DNA of 64,000 bases from Cecembia sp. (GTDB lineage: Bacteria; Bacteroidota; Bacteroidia; Cytophagales; Cyclobacteriaceae): contig NZ_SLAP01000123.1 in assembly GCF_007126775.1 (NCBI RefSeq), positions 1 to 64,000 of the forward strand, given 5' to 3'. Of the stretch, positions 45,091 through 56,123 are shown one piece after another. Position 1 is the first letter of the stretch. Every line of letters begins with the position of its first letter. Under the pieces are notes generated by a model. That model had not been told where the DNA came from. It saw only the letters and a program-made list of their open reading frames with translations, and did no database searches. The translations under genes and the position numbers were made by a program.

Positions 45091-46185
45091 ATGAATAAAC
45101 AAAAAGCAACCCTTCTTCTTGCAGACGGTACTCTTTTTAAAGGTACACTTATTGGCAGTCCAGGTACAAACGGTGGTGAGATATGTTTCAATACAGGTAT
45201 GACCGGATACCAAGAAATTTATACGGATCCTTCCTATACAGGACAGATTGTAGTGACTACTACATCTCATATCGGTAATTATGGAGTGATAGACACGGAA
45301 GTAGAATCAGATCATCCAAGCATTTCCGGAATCGTGGTCAATAGCTTTTCTGAGGGATTCAGCCGGCTTGATGCCAGTGGTTCTCTTCAGGACTATCTTG
45401 TCCAATATGGTATCACGGGTATTGCAGATATCGATACACGTATGTTAGTTAGGCATATTCGTTCCAAAGGAGCAATGAATGCCATCATCAGTTCAGAATA
45501 TGAGGATGACCTAGCAGGATTAAAGGCACAATTAAACCTTGTTCCTGATATGGATGGCCTGGAACTCTCATCCAAGGTCTGTACCAAGGAACCCTTTTAT
45601 TTCGGAGAAGAAGATGCACCTTATAAGGTAGCCTGTTTGGACTTTGGAATTAAATTGAATATTCTTCGCAGCCTTGCAGAGCGTGGAGTTTATTGTAAAG
45701 TGTTTCCTGCCAAAACGACTTTAGATGAAATGGCGGCATGGAATCCTGATGGATATTTCTTGTCCAATGGCCCGGGAGATCCTGCAGTCATGGACTATGC
45801 TGTCAAAACGACCAAGGATATCCTTGCTACCAATAAACCAGTATTTGGGATTTGTTTGGGACATCAGATTTTGGCTGAATCCTGTGGAGTATCTACATAC
45901 AAGATGCACCATGGCCACAGAGGGCTTAACCATCCTATCAAAAATATCCTTACAGGGAAAAGTGAAATTACTTCCCAAAACCACGGTTTTGTGGTCAAAA
46001 GAGAGGATGTTGAAAAAAGCGAACAGGTAGAAATTACCCATGTTCATCTCAATGACAATACTGTTGCCGGGATTAAATTGAAAAACAAACCCGCTTTTTC
46101 CGTACAATACCACCCAGAATCTTCTCCTGGGCCACACGATTCGAGGTATTTATTCGATGATTTTATATCTTTAATGCAGAAATAA
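45091..46185 (+). CDS. carA: carbamoyl-phosphate synthase small subunit
   Basis: GTNGGEICFNTGMTGYQEIYTDPSYTGQIV; PVFGICLGHQILAESCG; HPESSPGPHDS. Confidence 0.98.
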   Translation: MNKQKATLLLADGTLFKGTLIGSPGTNGGEICFNTGMTGYQEIYTDPSYTGQIVVTTTSHIGNYGVIDTEVESDHPSISGIVVNSFSEGFSRLDASGSLQDYLVQYGITGIADIDTRMLVRHIRSKGAMNAIISSEYEDDLAGLKAQLNLVPDMDGLELSSKVCTKEPFYFGEEDAPYKVACLDFGIKLNILRSLAERGVYCKVFPAKTTLDEMAAWNPDGYFLSNGPGDPAVMDYAVKTTKDILATNKPVFGICLGHQILAESCGVSTYKMHHGHRGLNHPIKNILTGKSEITSQNHGFVVKREDVEKSEQVEITHVHLNDNTVAGIKLKNKPAFSVQYHPESSPGPHDSRYLFDDFISLMQK

Positions 46186-46197
46186 TTATACTCTTAA

Positions 46198-47490
<1,293 letters not shown>

Positions 47491-47510
47491 AAATTCATTA
47501 AAACTTAAGT

Positions 47511-47539
47511 AAGGTGGCCAATTTGGCCACCTTTTTTTA
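47511..47539 (+). terminator. terminator downstream of eno
   Basis: AAGGTGGCCA-att-TGGCCACCTT then T-run. Confidence 0.9.
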
Positions 47540-47654
47540 TTCTTTTGGAGTCAAAGAATTTGTTGTCAAATGATTCTACGGCCAACCAAGGTATTTTCAT
47601 TCGTGTAATTCCTTTCATTTTTTTATCTTTCCCCTGAAACTAAATCAACAATTT

Positions 47655-50600
47655 ATGAGAAATATTTGGATGTTTTTTGTGCTTTTTTTGCTTAGTACAA
47701 GCATTAAGGCGCAAGTAGAACCCCTTTGGATACGCTACCCGGCCATTTCCCCTGATGGCAAAGAGATTGTATTCAGCTATAAAGGGGATATCTTTAAAGT
47801 CAATGCTATGGGAGGGACTGCTGTGCCCCTTACTCTGCATGATGCGCATGATTTTATGCCAGTATGGAGCCCGGACGGAAAGCAAATAGCTTTTGCCAGT
47901 GACAGGTTTGGTAATTTTGATGTTTTCATTATTCCTTCCAATGGAGGGAAAGCCAATCGGTTGACTTATCATTCAGGGAATGATCTGCCTTGGGATTTCA
48001 CCCCGGACGGAAAGAATGTAGTTTTTTCCTCCCCAAGAAATGACCTATACAGTTCGGTAAGGTTCCCAAATAAGGGCCTTTTTGGAAAATTGTATAGGGT
48101 ACCTGTAGAAGGAGGGAGAAGTGTATTGCTTTCCACTGCAGGCTTTCAATCTGCCAGTTATGATCCCTCCGGAAGTAGGATCGTTTTTCAGGACAGAAAG
48201 GGTTATGAAGATGAGTGGAGAAAGCACCATACCTCTTCTGTGACCCGGGACATTTGGGTTTTTGATATAAAGGAAAATACTTACGAACAAATCAGCGATT
48301 TCGAAGGAGAGGACAGGGAGCCACTATTTTCTGCTGACGGGCAGTCTGTGTTTTATTTGAGTGAGAAAAAAGGTTCGCAGAATATATTCAAAAGAAACCT
48401 AGAGACTGGCCAAGAGCAACAATTGACCAGCTTCCAAGACCATCCAGTAAGACATCTGAGCCAATCCAATACAGATGTTCTGAGTTTTTCATGGAATGGA
48501 GAACTCTATACTTTGAGTCCGGGGCAGGAACCACAAAAAGTAAAGGTGGAAATTTTTGCAGATTTCAGTGGTAAGGATCAGCGTATTGTTTCTGTGAGTG
48601 GCGGTGCTACCGAAATGGCCCTGTCTCCAAATGGAAAAGAAATTGCTTTTGTCTTCAGAGGAGAAGTTTTTGTTACCTCTGTGGATAACAATATGACCAA
48701 AAGGGTCACCAACACACCTGCCCAGGAACGCATGGTAAGCTGGGGGAAAGATGGAAGGACCTTGTATTATTCTACAGAAAGAGGGGAGAGTTGGGACATT
48801 TATCAGGCATCTATCATGAGAGCAGCAGAGCCCTATTTCTTTGCAGCTACACTGATCAGGGAGGAACCTGTGATCGCTACTGACAAAGATGAGTTTCAGC
48901 CAGTAGTTTCGCCTGACGGTAAAGAAATCGCATACTTGGAAGAACGCAACATTTTGAAAGTGTTCAATTTGGCAAATAAAACTTCCAGGACCATCATTCC
49001 TTCAGGAGAGAATTTCTCTTATAGCGACGGAGATCAGGATTTTACATGGAGTCCGGACAGTAAGTGGCTTGTAGCCAGAAATTCTCTTGGTCTCTATGGC
49101 GCCAGCCATATGGTATTGTATGATGCTGCTGGAAATAAAGAATATGTGAATTTGACAAATAGTGGTTTTTCAGATGGTAGGGGTCAGTTTGCAATGAATG
49201 GAAAGGCTTTGATCTGGGCCAATGATAAAGATGGGAAGAAGCCTTTGGCCTTACAAGGTGCAAGAGAGCTTGATATTTATGCTTTATTCTTTGATCAGGC
49301 AGCATTTGATAGGTTCAGGTTGAGCAAAGATGAATACGAGTTGCTAAAAGAAGGTGAGAAAGAAGATGCTGAAAAGGATAAAGAGAAGGAACCTCTGGTA
49401 TTTGATCTCAGTGATATTGAGAACCGTAAATTGCGATTGACTCCAGGATCTTTGAATTTATCCTCTTTCGATATGTCTCCAGATGGGGACAAAGTGTATT
49501 TTATGGCCAGTTTTGAAGATAAATATGATGTATGGTCTCTGGATACCCGTACAAAGGAATTGAAATCATTGGCCAGGACCAATTCAGGTCCAGGTACAGT
49601 GAAATTGGATAAGGAGGGGAAAAACTTGTTCGTTTTGGCCAATGGCAGACTATCCAAAATAGAAACAGGAAATGGAAAGCTTTCCAATATAGGAATCAGT
49701 GAGGAAATGGTACTAGATGCCGCAGCAGAGCGGGAATACATCTTCCATCATGCATGGAGGCAGGTTCAAAAGAAATTCTATGACCCGGAACTACATGGTG
49801 TTGATTGGGAGATGTATAGGCAAGCCTATGCCAGATTTTTACCTCATGTCAACAATAATTATGATTTTCAGGAACTATTGAGCGAAATCCTTGGCGAATT
49901 GAATGGTTCCCATACTGGGGGGAGGTACTCCCACCGGCCGGAAAATGGTGATCAGACTGCTTCTTTGGGATTGTTTTACGACGAGAGCTCTATGGACGAA
50001 GGACTGCTTATCAAGGAAGTCATCAAGGGTGGTCCATTGGATAAAGCAGGTAGTAAAGTTAGAGAAGGCCATGTAATTGAGAAAATTGATGGAATTGCTT
50101 TGGGTACCGATATCGATTGGAACATGACACTCAACCGAAAGGCGGATAAAAATGTGTTATTGTCATTTTACGATCCGAAAACAAATACGCGTTGGGAAGA
50201 GACAGTGAAACCGATTTCCCAAGGGGAAGAAAATAACCTTTTGTACAAGAGATGGGTAGAAACTATGCGGGCGATGGTAGAGGAATTGAGTGATGGGAGG
50301 CTTGGTTATGTACATGTTCGGGGAATGAATGACAATAGCTTCCGTACGGTTTATGATGAGGTTTTGGGTAAAAATGCGGACAAGGAAGCTTTGATTGTGG
50401 ATACACGCTTCAATGGAGGGGGTTGGTTGCATGAGGACCTTTCCACTTTTCTGGATGGTAAGCCTTACGCAACTTTCAGACCCTATGGTTTTATTGCCAG
50501 AGGCGGGGAGCCTAGGGACAAGTGGTCAAGACCCTCTGTGGTTTTGATGAGTGAAAGCAATTATTCCGACGCCCATGCTTTCCCATATGCTTACCGCGCC

Positions 50601-50855
50601 AAAGGAATTGGCAAACTGATTGGTATGCCGGTACCAGGGACCAGTACAGCGGTATGGTGGGAGACACAAATAGATCCGACTATCGTGTTTGGGATTCCAA
50701 TGATTGCCTTTTATGGCATTGAGGAAGACAGACCATTAGAAAATTTGCAATTAGAGCCAGATATTCAGGTAGCCACGCCTTTTGAGGAAATACTTTATGG
50801 TAAAGATGCGCAGATAGAAGCAGCAGTGAAGGAGCTGTTGATTGAAATCAAATGA
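47655..50855 (+). CDS. tricorn protease-like S41 family peptidase (TolB/WD40-type propellers, PDZ, tail-specific protease domain), secreted
   Basis: Sec signal MRNIWMFFVLFLLSTSIKAQ; repeated SPDGK(E/Q)IAF propeller motifs; S41 region VDTRFNGGGW...SESNYSDAHAFPYAYR. Confidence 0.93.
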   Translation: MRNIWMFFVLFLLSTSIKAQVEPLWIRYPAISPDGKEIVFSYKGDIFKVNAMGGTAVPLTLHDAHDFMPVWSPDGKQIAFASDRFGNFDVFIIPSNGGKANRLTYHSGNDLPWDFTPDGKNVVFSSPRNDLYSSVRFPNKGLFGKLYRVPVEGGRSVLLSTAGFQSASYDPSGSRIVFQDRKGYEDEWRKHHTSSVTRDIWVFDIKENTYEQISDFEGEDREPLFSADGQSVFYLSEKKGSQNIFKRNLETGQEQQLTSFQDHPVRHLSQSNTDVLSFSWNGELYTLSPGQEPQKVKVEIFADFSGKDQRIVSVSGGATEMALSPNGKEIAFVFRGEVFVTSVDNNMTKRVTNTPAQERMVSWGKDGRTLYYSTERGESWDIYQASIMRAAEPYFFAATLIREEPVIATDKDEFQPVVSPDGKEIAYLEERNILKVFNLANKTSRTIIPSGENFSYSDGDQDFTWSPDSKWLVARNSLGLYGASHMVLYDAAGNKEYVNLTNSGFSDGRGQFAMNGKALIWANDKDGKKPLALQGARELDIYALFFDQAAFDRFRLSKDEYELLKEGEKEDAEKDKEKEPLVFDLSDIENRKLRLTPGSLNLSSFDMSPDGDKVYFMASFEDKYDVWSLDTRTKELKSLARTNSGPGTVKLDKEGKNLFVLANGRLSKIETGNGKLSNIGISEEMVLDAAAEREYIFHHAWRQVQKKFYDPELHGVDWEMYRQAYARFLPHVNNNYDFQELLSEILGELNGSHTGGRYSHRPENGDQTASLGLFYDESSMDEGLLIKEVIKGGPLDKAGSKVREGHVIEKIDGIALGTDIDWNMTLNRKADKNVLLSFYDPKTNTRWEETVKPISQGEENNLLYKRWVETMRAMVEELSDGRLGYVHVRGMNDNSFRTVYDEVLGKNADKEALIVDTRFNGGGWLHEDLSTFLDGKPYATFRPYGFIARGGEPRDKWSRPSVVLMSESNYSDAHAFPYAYRAKGIGKLIGMPVPGTSTAVWWETQIDPTIVFGIPMIAFYGIEEDRPLENLQLEPDIQVATPFEEILYGKDAQIEAAVKELLIEIK

Positions 50856-50880
50856 AATAGATAAGATTAGATTAGTGAAA

Positions 50881-50907
50881 AAGCTATCCTGAATTTCAGG
50901 ATAGCTT
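50881..50907. terminator. bidirectional terminator between convergent genes
   Basis: 13-bp perfect inverted repeat AAGCTATCCTGAA / TTCAGGATAGCTT. Confidence 0.75.
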
Positions 50908-50967
50908 ACTTATTTCTGTGGATGCAATCACTTAAATATCTTTATGTTGTGTGTTTTTAAGTGTGGC

Positions 50968-52029
50968 CTAATCATTTTCTCTGGCCAGTTGCTCTCTTAC
51001 AATTTCTTCCTGCCTCATTCTCCTGGAAATTTCCTGGGCATAGGTTCTTCCTTTCTTGTAACCATAATCTGTAAAAGCTTTTCCCGCCCAAAATCTTGCA
51101 TTTTCCAGATCATTCATCACTTCGTATCCCAAAGCGATATTGTGGCATAATCTGCCACCTGTTTTGCTGTTATTCGTTTGATTCAGACCCATATGCCATG
51201 TATCAAGTGCTTCCTCCCACTGATTAACTTGGGCAAACCTTGAACCCCTTCCAAGGGCTGGATTAGATTTTGGTTTTTCGTACATGGTCCTTCTTATGGA
51301 TACATTCATAGGGGCAATTCTATGTGCATAACTTGCCCCTGCCATTCTCCCAACATACTGAGTCGCCCTGACTTTATCAATTAGCAGTGTAGCCGCCTGC
51401 GTTCTTGTTTCCGCTTCTGCGGACCAGAGATTGGTTTTATCATAATTAAACTGATCAAATATGTTTTTTGAGCGGGGATCATAAAATCTAAATCCCGCAT
51501 TGACAGATGCCACTCCTTCCATATATACCCCCATTACTTCTACTTCCTTGGCATCCCTTCCCGAACCTTGGGTGATTTTCACCATCTGTCTTTTGTCGGT
51601 GACAATAAAGTCAGAGGAGAATTTTTCCAAAACCAATACGGCATCTACATCATATTGGGAGCAAAGTCTTTCTATTTCTCCCCACAACAATGGTGCAGGG
51701 AACGTTTGTGCAAACAATCCTCCCCTTAACCTTTCTCTTGCCCGGATGACTTCAAATCTGGGAGAAGTATTCAGAACCTGTTGGGCCCTAGTCAAAGTTG
51801 CCTCTGCTGCGTTCTTAACTTCAAATGGCGCTTCCCCGGTAAGTATTCCTTCAATGATTGCCAAGCTTTCATTCTGTGGCGCTGTTCTGTCTACAAGCAA
51901 TAAGCGCTGAATATAAGTAGGGACACTGATTTCGGCCGGAACCATCCGGTTTAAGGTTACTGTTTTACTACAAGAATTCAACAGGGCTAAAACAGCAAGC
52001 GTAATTAGAGGCAGATATTTTGGTCTCAT
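50968..52029 (-). CDS. hypothetical lipoprotein (tentatively DUF6340-like)
   Basis: Lipobox LALLNSC; full-length ORF with coding composition; family assignment from memory only. Confidence 0.7.
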   Translation of the reverse strand: MRPKYLPLITLAVLALLNSCSKTVTLNRMVPAEISVPTYIQRLLLVDRTAPQNESLAIIEGILTGEAPFEVKNAAEATLTRAQQVLNTSPRFEVIRARERLRGGLFAQTFPAPLLWGEIERLCSQYDVDAVLVLEKFSSDFIVTDKRQMVKITQGSGRDAKEVEVMGVYMEGVASVNAGFRFYDPRSKNIFDQFNYDKTNLWSAEAETRTQAATLLIDKVRATQYVGRMAGASYAHRIAPMNVSIRRTMYEKPKSNPALGRGSRFAQVNQWEEALDTWHMGLNQTNNSKTGGRLCHNIALGYEVMNDLENARFWAGKAFTDYGYKKGRTYAQEISRRMRQEEIVREQLAREND

Positions 52030-52091
52030 TTGATAAAGATTGCATAATTCCCTGAATAATGGAAAATAATTTTCAGGGAATCAATGGACCA

Positions 52092-53258
52092 TTACTGTTG
52101 TTTAATTTTGGATTTAAACAATACTTCATAATCCCTTTCTATTTCACTTCTGTTGGGGGATATCCAAAGATTTCCTTCCTGATCCACAAATTCAATCCTT
52201 CCCAGATTTCCAGGTATTTCTAAGGGGTTAAGGCTTCCGTCTTCTGCTACCAGGGCCCATTCTGTCTTGTTTTTCTGTCCAACGGCATTGAACATCTCCT
52301 GGAAATCATCAATGCCTTCGGTAGCACGTTCATATTCTTCATCTGAAAGACCTTTGGAGTAACCCAGCAGCAGCTTACCATTAGTCCAGTACAGGTGGTT
52401 GATGGACCCATAGGCAAACTCCCGGGTATCAAAACTTATAACATCCCTATCAACTGATTTAGGATCCTTTCCTTTCATTAATTGAAAGTTGTTTATTTGA
52501 AGCTGGATTTCGTTTGAAGGATTATTCAGGTCTCCCCAGGTGTAGAAAAAAAGCTTCGGTTCATTTTTGAAACCAATGTAAATACCATCTACAGTACTTC
52601 TAAGTACAGGAATGGTATTGGTTACCGGGAAAAGTTCGGAGGCTTTGAATCTTGAATTTTCAGGGAAAGGTATAATCGCTGAATAGGTACCATTGGAAAG
52701 GTCAATGGTTTCTAATTTGGTAACTTCTGTCGATTCAAAAAAACCAGAACCTTCACTATTTCTTCCACCCAATAAAGCAACAGCATAATCTGGGTTTCTA
52801 AACTGAAAAACATCAGCATTGAGGATGATGAAATTCATCGCTGGGTTGAAATCAGGCTTAAACTGTTCCTTCAGATTACCTTGAAAGTCAAAAATGGAAA
52901 GGCCTTTCACCCCTAAAAGGGCTATTTCATCATTATTTCTGAACTGAGGTCTACCCATCAAGTTTGGACCAATGCTTTCAGGTTGATCTCCGGTTTTCCG
53001 GAGTTTTTGGATTACTTGGCCTTCTTGGTCAATGAGAATTATTTCTGACCTTTGATGATCCATGGCCAGAAATTTTTTGCCATCTGGACTGATATGGGAC
53101 CAGGAAAGTAAACCAATGTAATTCACCACCAAGGAATCGGTTATCTCAAGTTCAAAAGCCTGTTTTGACAGGTCTTTATTTTCATTACTTTCTGGTTTAT
53201 TACAGGCCCATATTAGCAGTAGGACAGCATAGTAGCCAAACTTTAGGTTCTTACACAT
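52092..53258 (-). CDS. 6-bladed beta-propeller lipoprotein
   Basis: Lipobox LLIWAC; SHISPDGKKFLAMDHQRSEIILIDQEGQVIQKLRKTGDQPE propeller-type pattern. Confidence 0.75.
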   Translation of the reverse strand: MCKNLKFGYYAVLLLIWACNKPESNENKDLSKQAFELEITDSLVVNYIGLLSWSHISPDGKKFLAMDHQRSEIILIDQEGQVIQKLRKTGDQPESIGPNLMGRPQFRNNDEIALLGVKGLSIFDFQGNLKEQFKPDFNPAMNFIILNADVFQFRNPDYAVALLGGRNSEGSGFFESTEVTKLETIDLSNGTYSAIIPFPENSRFKASELFPVTNTIPVLRSTVDGIYIGFKNEPKLFFYTWGDLNNPSNEIQLQINNFQLMKGKDPKSVDRDVISFDTREFAYGSINHLYWTNGKLLLGYSKGLSDEEYERATEGIDDFQEMFNAVGQKNKTEWALVAEDGSLNPLEIPGNLGRIEFVDQEGNLWISPNRSEIERDYEVLFKSKIKQQ

Positions 53259-53270
53259 AATAACATCAAA

Positions 53271-53975
53271 TTATTTCTTGGCCAATCTAAATAGATGAGC
53301 TGCATACTTTTTGTTTTCCAGCAGTTCCTCTGAAAGCATGATGCTACTCTCATCCAGTGCAATTACTTCGTATTCTTTTTTGGAGGATACGACCTCGACC
53401 GGTGATTTTCGAATTTTTATTTCCACAAATATCCTCCCGTTTTTTTCAAAAATATCTGTTTCTGGATTTACCTGGATCAGGGAAACATTTTCCGCAATGG
53501 TATATTTGGCGCCAAAAGCGTTTCTATTGATGACCATTCGGGAGGAACTTCTTAGGTCGTTGTCCAAAAAAGCCTGTTTGACAGTCATCAGGTCCATTTG
53601 TACATCAGGGTGCCTATATAAGACCGCATGGTAACTGACCAAGCGTCCAAACATACCAGCATCATCAGGCAACCTGTTTTCTATCCAAACATGCGTGGCG
53701 CCACGGATGGCAGCTTCTTCCAAGAGCTTTTTCTTGGCCCTGTTGTTCAATGCATTCATCGCCGAGAATATCGTAACACCTCTGGCTTTGGCGTAGGCAT
53801 CGCCTATTTCTATAAAGCCCTTGGTGTCAGAATGGCTTCTTAGCTGCTGAATGTCAGATGCAGTAGTAAATCCTGTGATGGGTTTGGTTCCAATTAATTG
53901 AGCAATGGAGGGAGATATTACCCCTAAGTTAAAAATCAGAAATAAGAAAAAGGTGAACTTCAATTTTATCTTCAT
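53271..53975 (-). CDS. hypothetical secreted protein
   Basis: Sec signal [26 protein letters not shown]; internal RAKKKLLEEAAIRGATHVWIENR. Confidence 0.65.
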   Translation of the reverse strand: MKIKLKFTFFLFLIFNLGVISPSIAQLIGTKPITGFTTASDIQQLRSHSDTKGFIEIGDAYAKARGVTIFSAMNALNNRAKKKLLEEAAIRGATHVWIENRLPDDAGMFGRLVSYHAVLYRHPDVQMDLMTVKQAFLDNDLRSSSRMVINRNAFGAKYTIAENVSLIQVNPETDIFEKNGRIFVEIKIRKSPVEVVSSKKEYEVIALDESSIMLSEELLENKKYAAHLFRLAKK

Positions 53976-54292
53976 TGTGTTTTTAGTTTTCCAAAACTAA
54001 GAGATCAATGTACTGAAAACAATAAAATTAGGTTAAATTTTTTGATATTTATATTAAAATGTCTATCTCCAAGTATTCAAGACCTCGTCTTTTCTTCCTA
54101 TTTGATAAAGCTGGGAACCTCTCCCCCAAATTAGCATGAGATGGGGCTTTCCTACCTACAGAACTAAATGTTGGGTATGCTGATTTCGGACAAAGCCATT
54201 TGGTTTATGCTAATGTTCTTGAAAAAAGAGTCAAGGCAAGTGAAAAGAAAATTTCTTAAGGGTAAAAGTGCTAAAAATTTTACCATAAAAAA

Positions 54293-54316
54293 GGTCAGCA
54301 ATATAAGATGCTGACC
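54293..54316 (-). terminator. terminator for the 54345-54794 minus-strand gene
   Basis: GGTCAGCA-atataaga-TGCTGACC; on minus strand followed by TTTTTT. Confidence 0.8.
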
Positions 54317-54344
54317 GGAGTTTTACTTGAATCCAAAATTAAAA

Positions 54345-54794
54345 TTATTTTTCAGACAATATGCTGATAGATTTTTCAAGTTTTGCCATTTCATCATTCA
54401 TTGATTTTTTGAAAATTTTCCATTGAGTAGGATCTTGATTTACATGTCCTTGAACCATTGATTTAATTTCAAGATTTCGTTTGTTCAATTCATATAGTTC
54501 TTTGTTATATTTAAATTGTATCGAATCATTCATTGGTTTCACCTTCTTTTTTAAATAGTTTAAGGTCTGATTATTTTTCAAAAATCGTACTTCAATGATA
54601 GAAGCGTAAGAAAAATAATCTATTAAAGAATCTATTTCAACGGTTTTTCTCACTGATGCCGTTTTTATGACAATAGCATCCACCTTGATTGGCTCTTTTT
54701 TTGGTCTATTGTTTTCATTTGCCGGTGAACAATTCATCATGCCAAGTGATATGAATCCTCCGATAATGGCTATTTTAAGTATTCCCTTGCGCAT
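54345..54794 (-). CDS. hypothetical small lipoprotein
   Basis: Signal with lipobox LGMMNC; own downstream terminator. Confidence 0.65.
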   Translation of the reverse strand: MRKGILKIAIIGGFISLGMMNCSPANENNRPKKEPIKVDAIVIKTASVRKTVEIDSLIDYFSYASIIEVRFLKNNQTLNYLKKKVKPMNDSIQFKYNKELYELNKRNLEIKSMVQGHVNQDPTQWKIFKKSMNDEMAKLEKSISILSEK

Positions 54795-54875
54795 CTTTGT
54801 TTGTTTTTGATGTTATCAATTCATTTTTCACTATTCTGATTTTAAGGTGTATGAGTGGATTTAGAGTAAAAGTTA

Positions 54876-54923
54876 AAAAAGTACCACACAACCTTCAATC
54901 ACCCAAAATCTGGTTGTGTGGTA
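54876..54923 (-). terminator. terminator of the AraC/receiver/hybrid-kinase minus-strand unit
   Basis: 12-bp arms TACCACACAACC / GGTTGTGTGGTA, 18-nt loop; minus strand runs into CTTTTTT. Confidence 0.75.
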
Positions 54924-55081
54924 TAGATAATTGAACCTCAGTACATTTAAAAAATATAATGGCTTTTACTTTTGGTTCCGGTAATTTCCAGTGCTGGATA
55001 TAATTCCCGATATCTACTTAACAAAAGTCCGATATTTAAACACAGAAAGTGTTGTAGGTTTTCCAGCAATTATTGCAAAAA

Positions 55082-55651
55082 TCATTCATTTTTAAGGCTA
55101 CTTTTACGAAGTGCCCTCATTTGCTTAAAAAAAGAAGGTGTGAGCCCAGTTATTTTTTTGAATTGATTGGAAAGATGGGATACACTGCTATAGTCCAACC
55201 GATAAGAAATCTCTGTAAGGTTAAGTTCATCGTAAAGCAGTAATTCTTTCACTTTTTCGATTTTGTGAAAAATGATGAATTGTTGAATGGTAATGCCTTG
55301 GACCTCAGAAAAAATATTTGATAAATAAGTGTAATCATATTCAAGCTTTTCACTGAGGAATTCAGAAAAGTTGACTTTGGGGACAGAAGTAGAATGGTGG
55401 ATCAAATCAATAATTACATTTTTTATTCTTTCGATCATAACAGCCCTCTTATCATCGAGTAATTCAAGGCCAATATTTTTCAAATTTTCCCTTAAGGTTT
55501 CCCTTTGCTGTTCTGAAATTTTTTCAAATATCTCTACTTCCCCCAATATGACATTGACATACCTTATCCCTAGCTTTCTTAGCTCTTCCTTTACTACCAT
55601 GATACAGCGTAAGCTGACCATATATTTGATATAAATCTTTAAATTTCCCAC
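55082..55651 (-). CDS. AraC-family transcriptional regulator
   Basis: C-terminal AraC HTH: LTEISYRLDYSSVSHLSNQFKKITGLTPSFFKQMR. Confidence 0.88.
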   Translation of the reverse strand: MGNLKIYIKYMVSLRCIMVVKEELRKLGIRYVNVILGEVEIFEKISEQQRETLRENLKNIGLELLDDKRAVMIERIKNVIIDLIHHSTSVPKVNFSEFLSEKLEYDYTYLSNIFSEVQGITIQQFIIFHKIEKVKELLLYDELNLTEISYRLDYSSVSHLSNQFKKITGLTPSFFKQMRALRKSSLKNE

Positions 55652-55670
55652 ATGTTCCTTAAATTACTCA

Positions 55671-56123
55671 TTATTCGGCTCTTAATAAAAAATTATCTTT
55701 ATTAAAAGGAGGCTCTTGGTAGACATTTGCATAGCTGATTGATTTTTCTAAAATTTTTTTAAGCTTTTGAAAATCATTGGGTTTGTGAATGTATACATTT
55801 GCACCATTGAGAAAACTTTCTTCCATGTCGTTTTCTGATGACGATGTGGAATAAATGGCAACAGATACCTCCTTGAATTTTTTATTCCCCCTTATCTCCT
55901 TTAAGCATTCCAGCCCATTTTTTTTTGGCATATTGATGTCCAAAAACAAGATATGTGGAAGGTTTTCAAGTGCAGTTCTTTTCAAAAATTCCATAAGTTC
56001 TACGCCGTCTGCTACAGTCATTACAGATGTACTGGCTTTCAATTCATCAAAAGCCTCTTCAAAAAGCAGCCTGTCTGCTTCATCGTCATCTGCTAGTAAG
56101 ATTTTAAGAGGTTTTTCGTTCAT
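55671..56123 (-). CDS. stand-alone receiver-domain response regulator
   Basis: ILLADDDEADRLLFEEAF, LFLDINMPKKNGLECL phospho-acceptor region, AIYSTSSSE; no output domain. Confidence 0.93.
   Translation of the reverse strand: MNEKPLKILLADDDEADRLLFEEAFDELKASTSVMTVADGVELMEFLKRTALENLPHILFLDINMPKKNGLECLKEIRGNKKFKEVSVAIYSTSSSENDMEESFLNGANVYIHKPNDFQKLKKILEKSISYANVYQEPPFNKDNFLLRAE

Noticed and set aside
54137-54139. TGA in the 54059-54259 frame as a selenocysteine or recoding site
   Set aside because: No SECIS-like structure or selenoprotein family similarity was evident; a simple pseudogene or chance frame is more likely.
54945-55075. Minus-strand open stretch LLENLQHFLCLNIGLLLSRYRELYPALEITGTKSKSHYIF without ATG
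   Set aside because: Protein-like but short, lacks a start, and I could not assign any family; left as unexplained 3' flank of the AraC gene.
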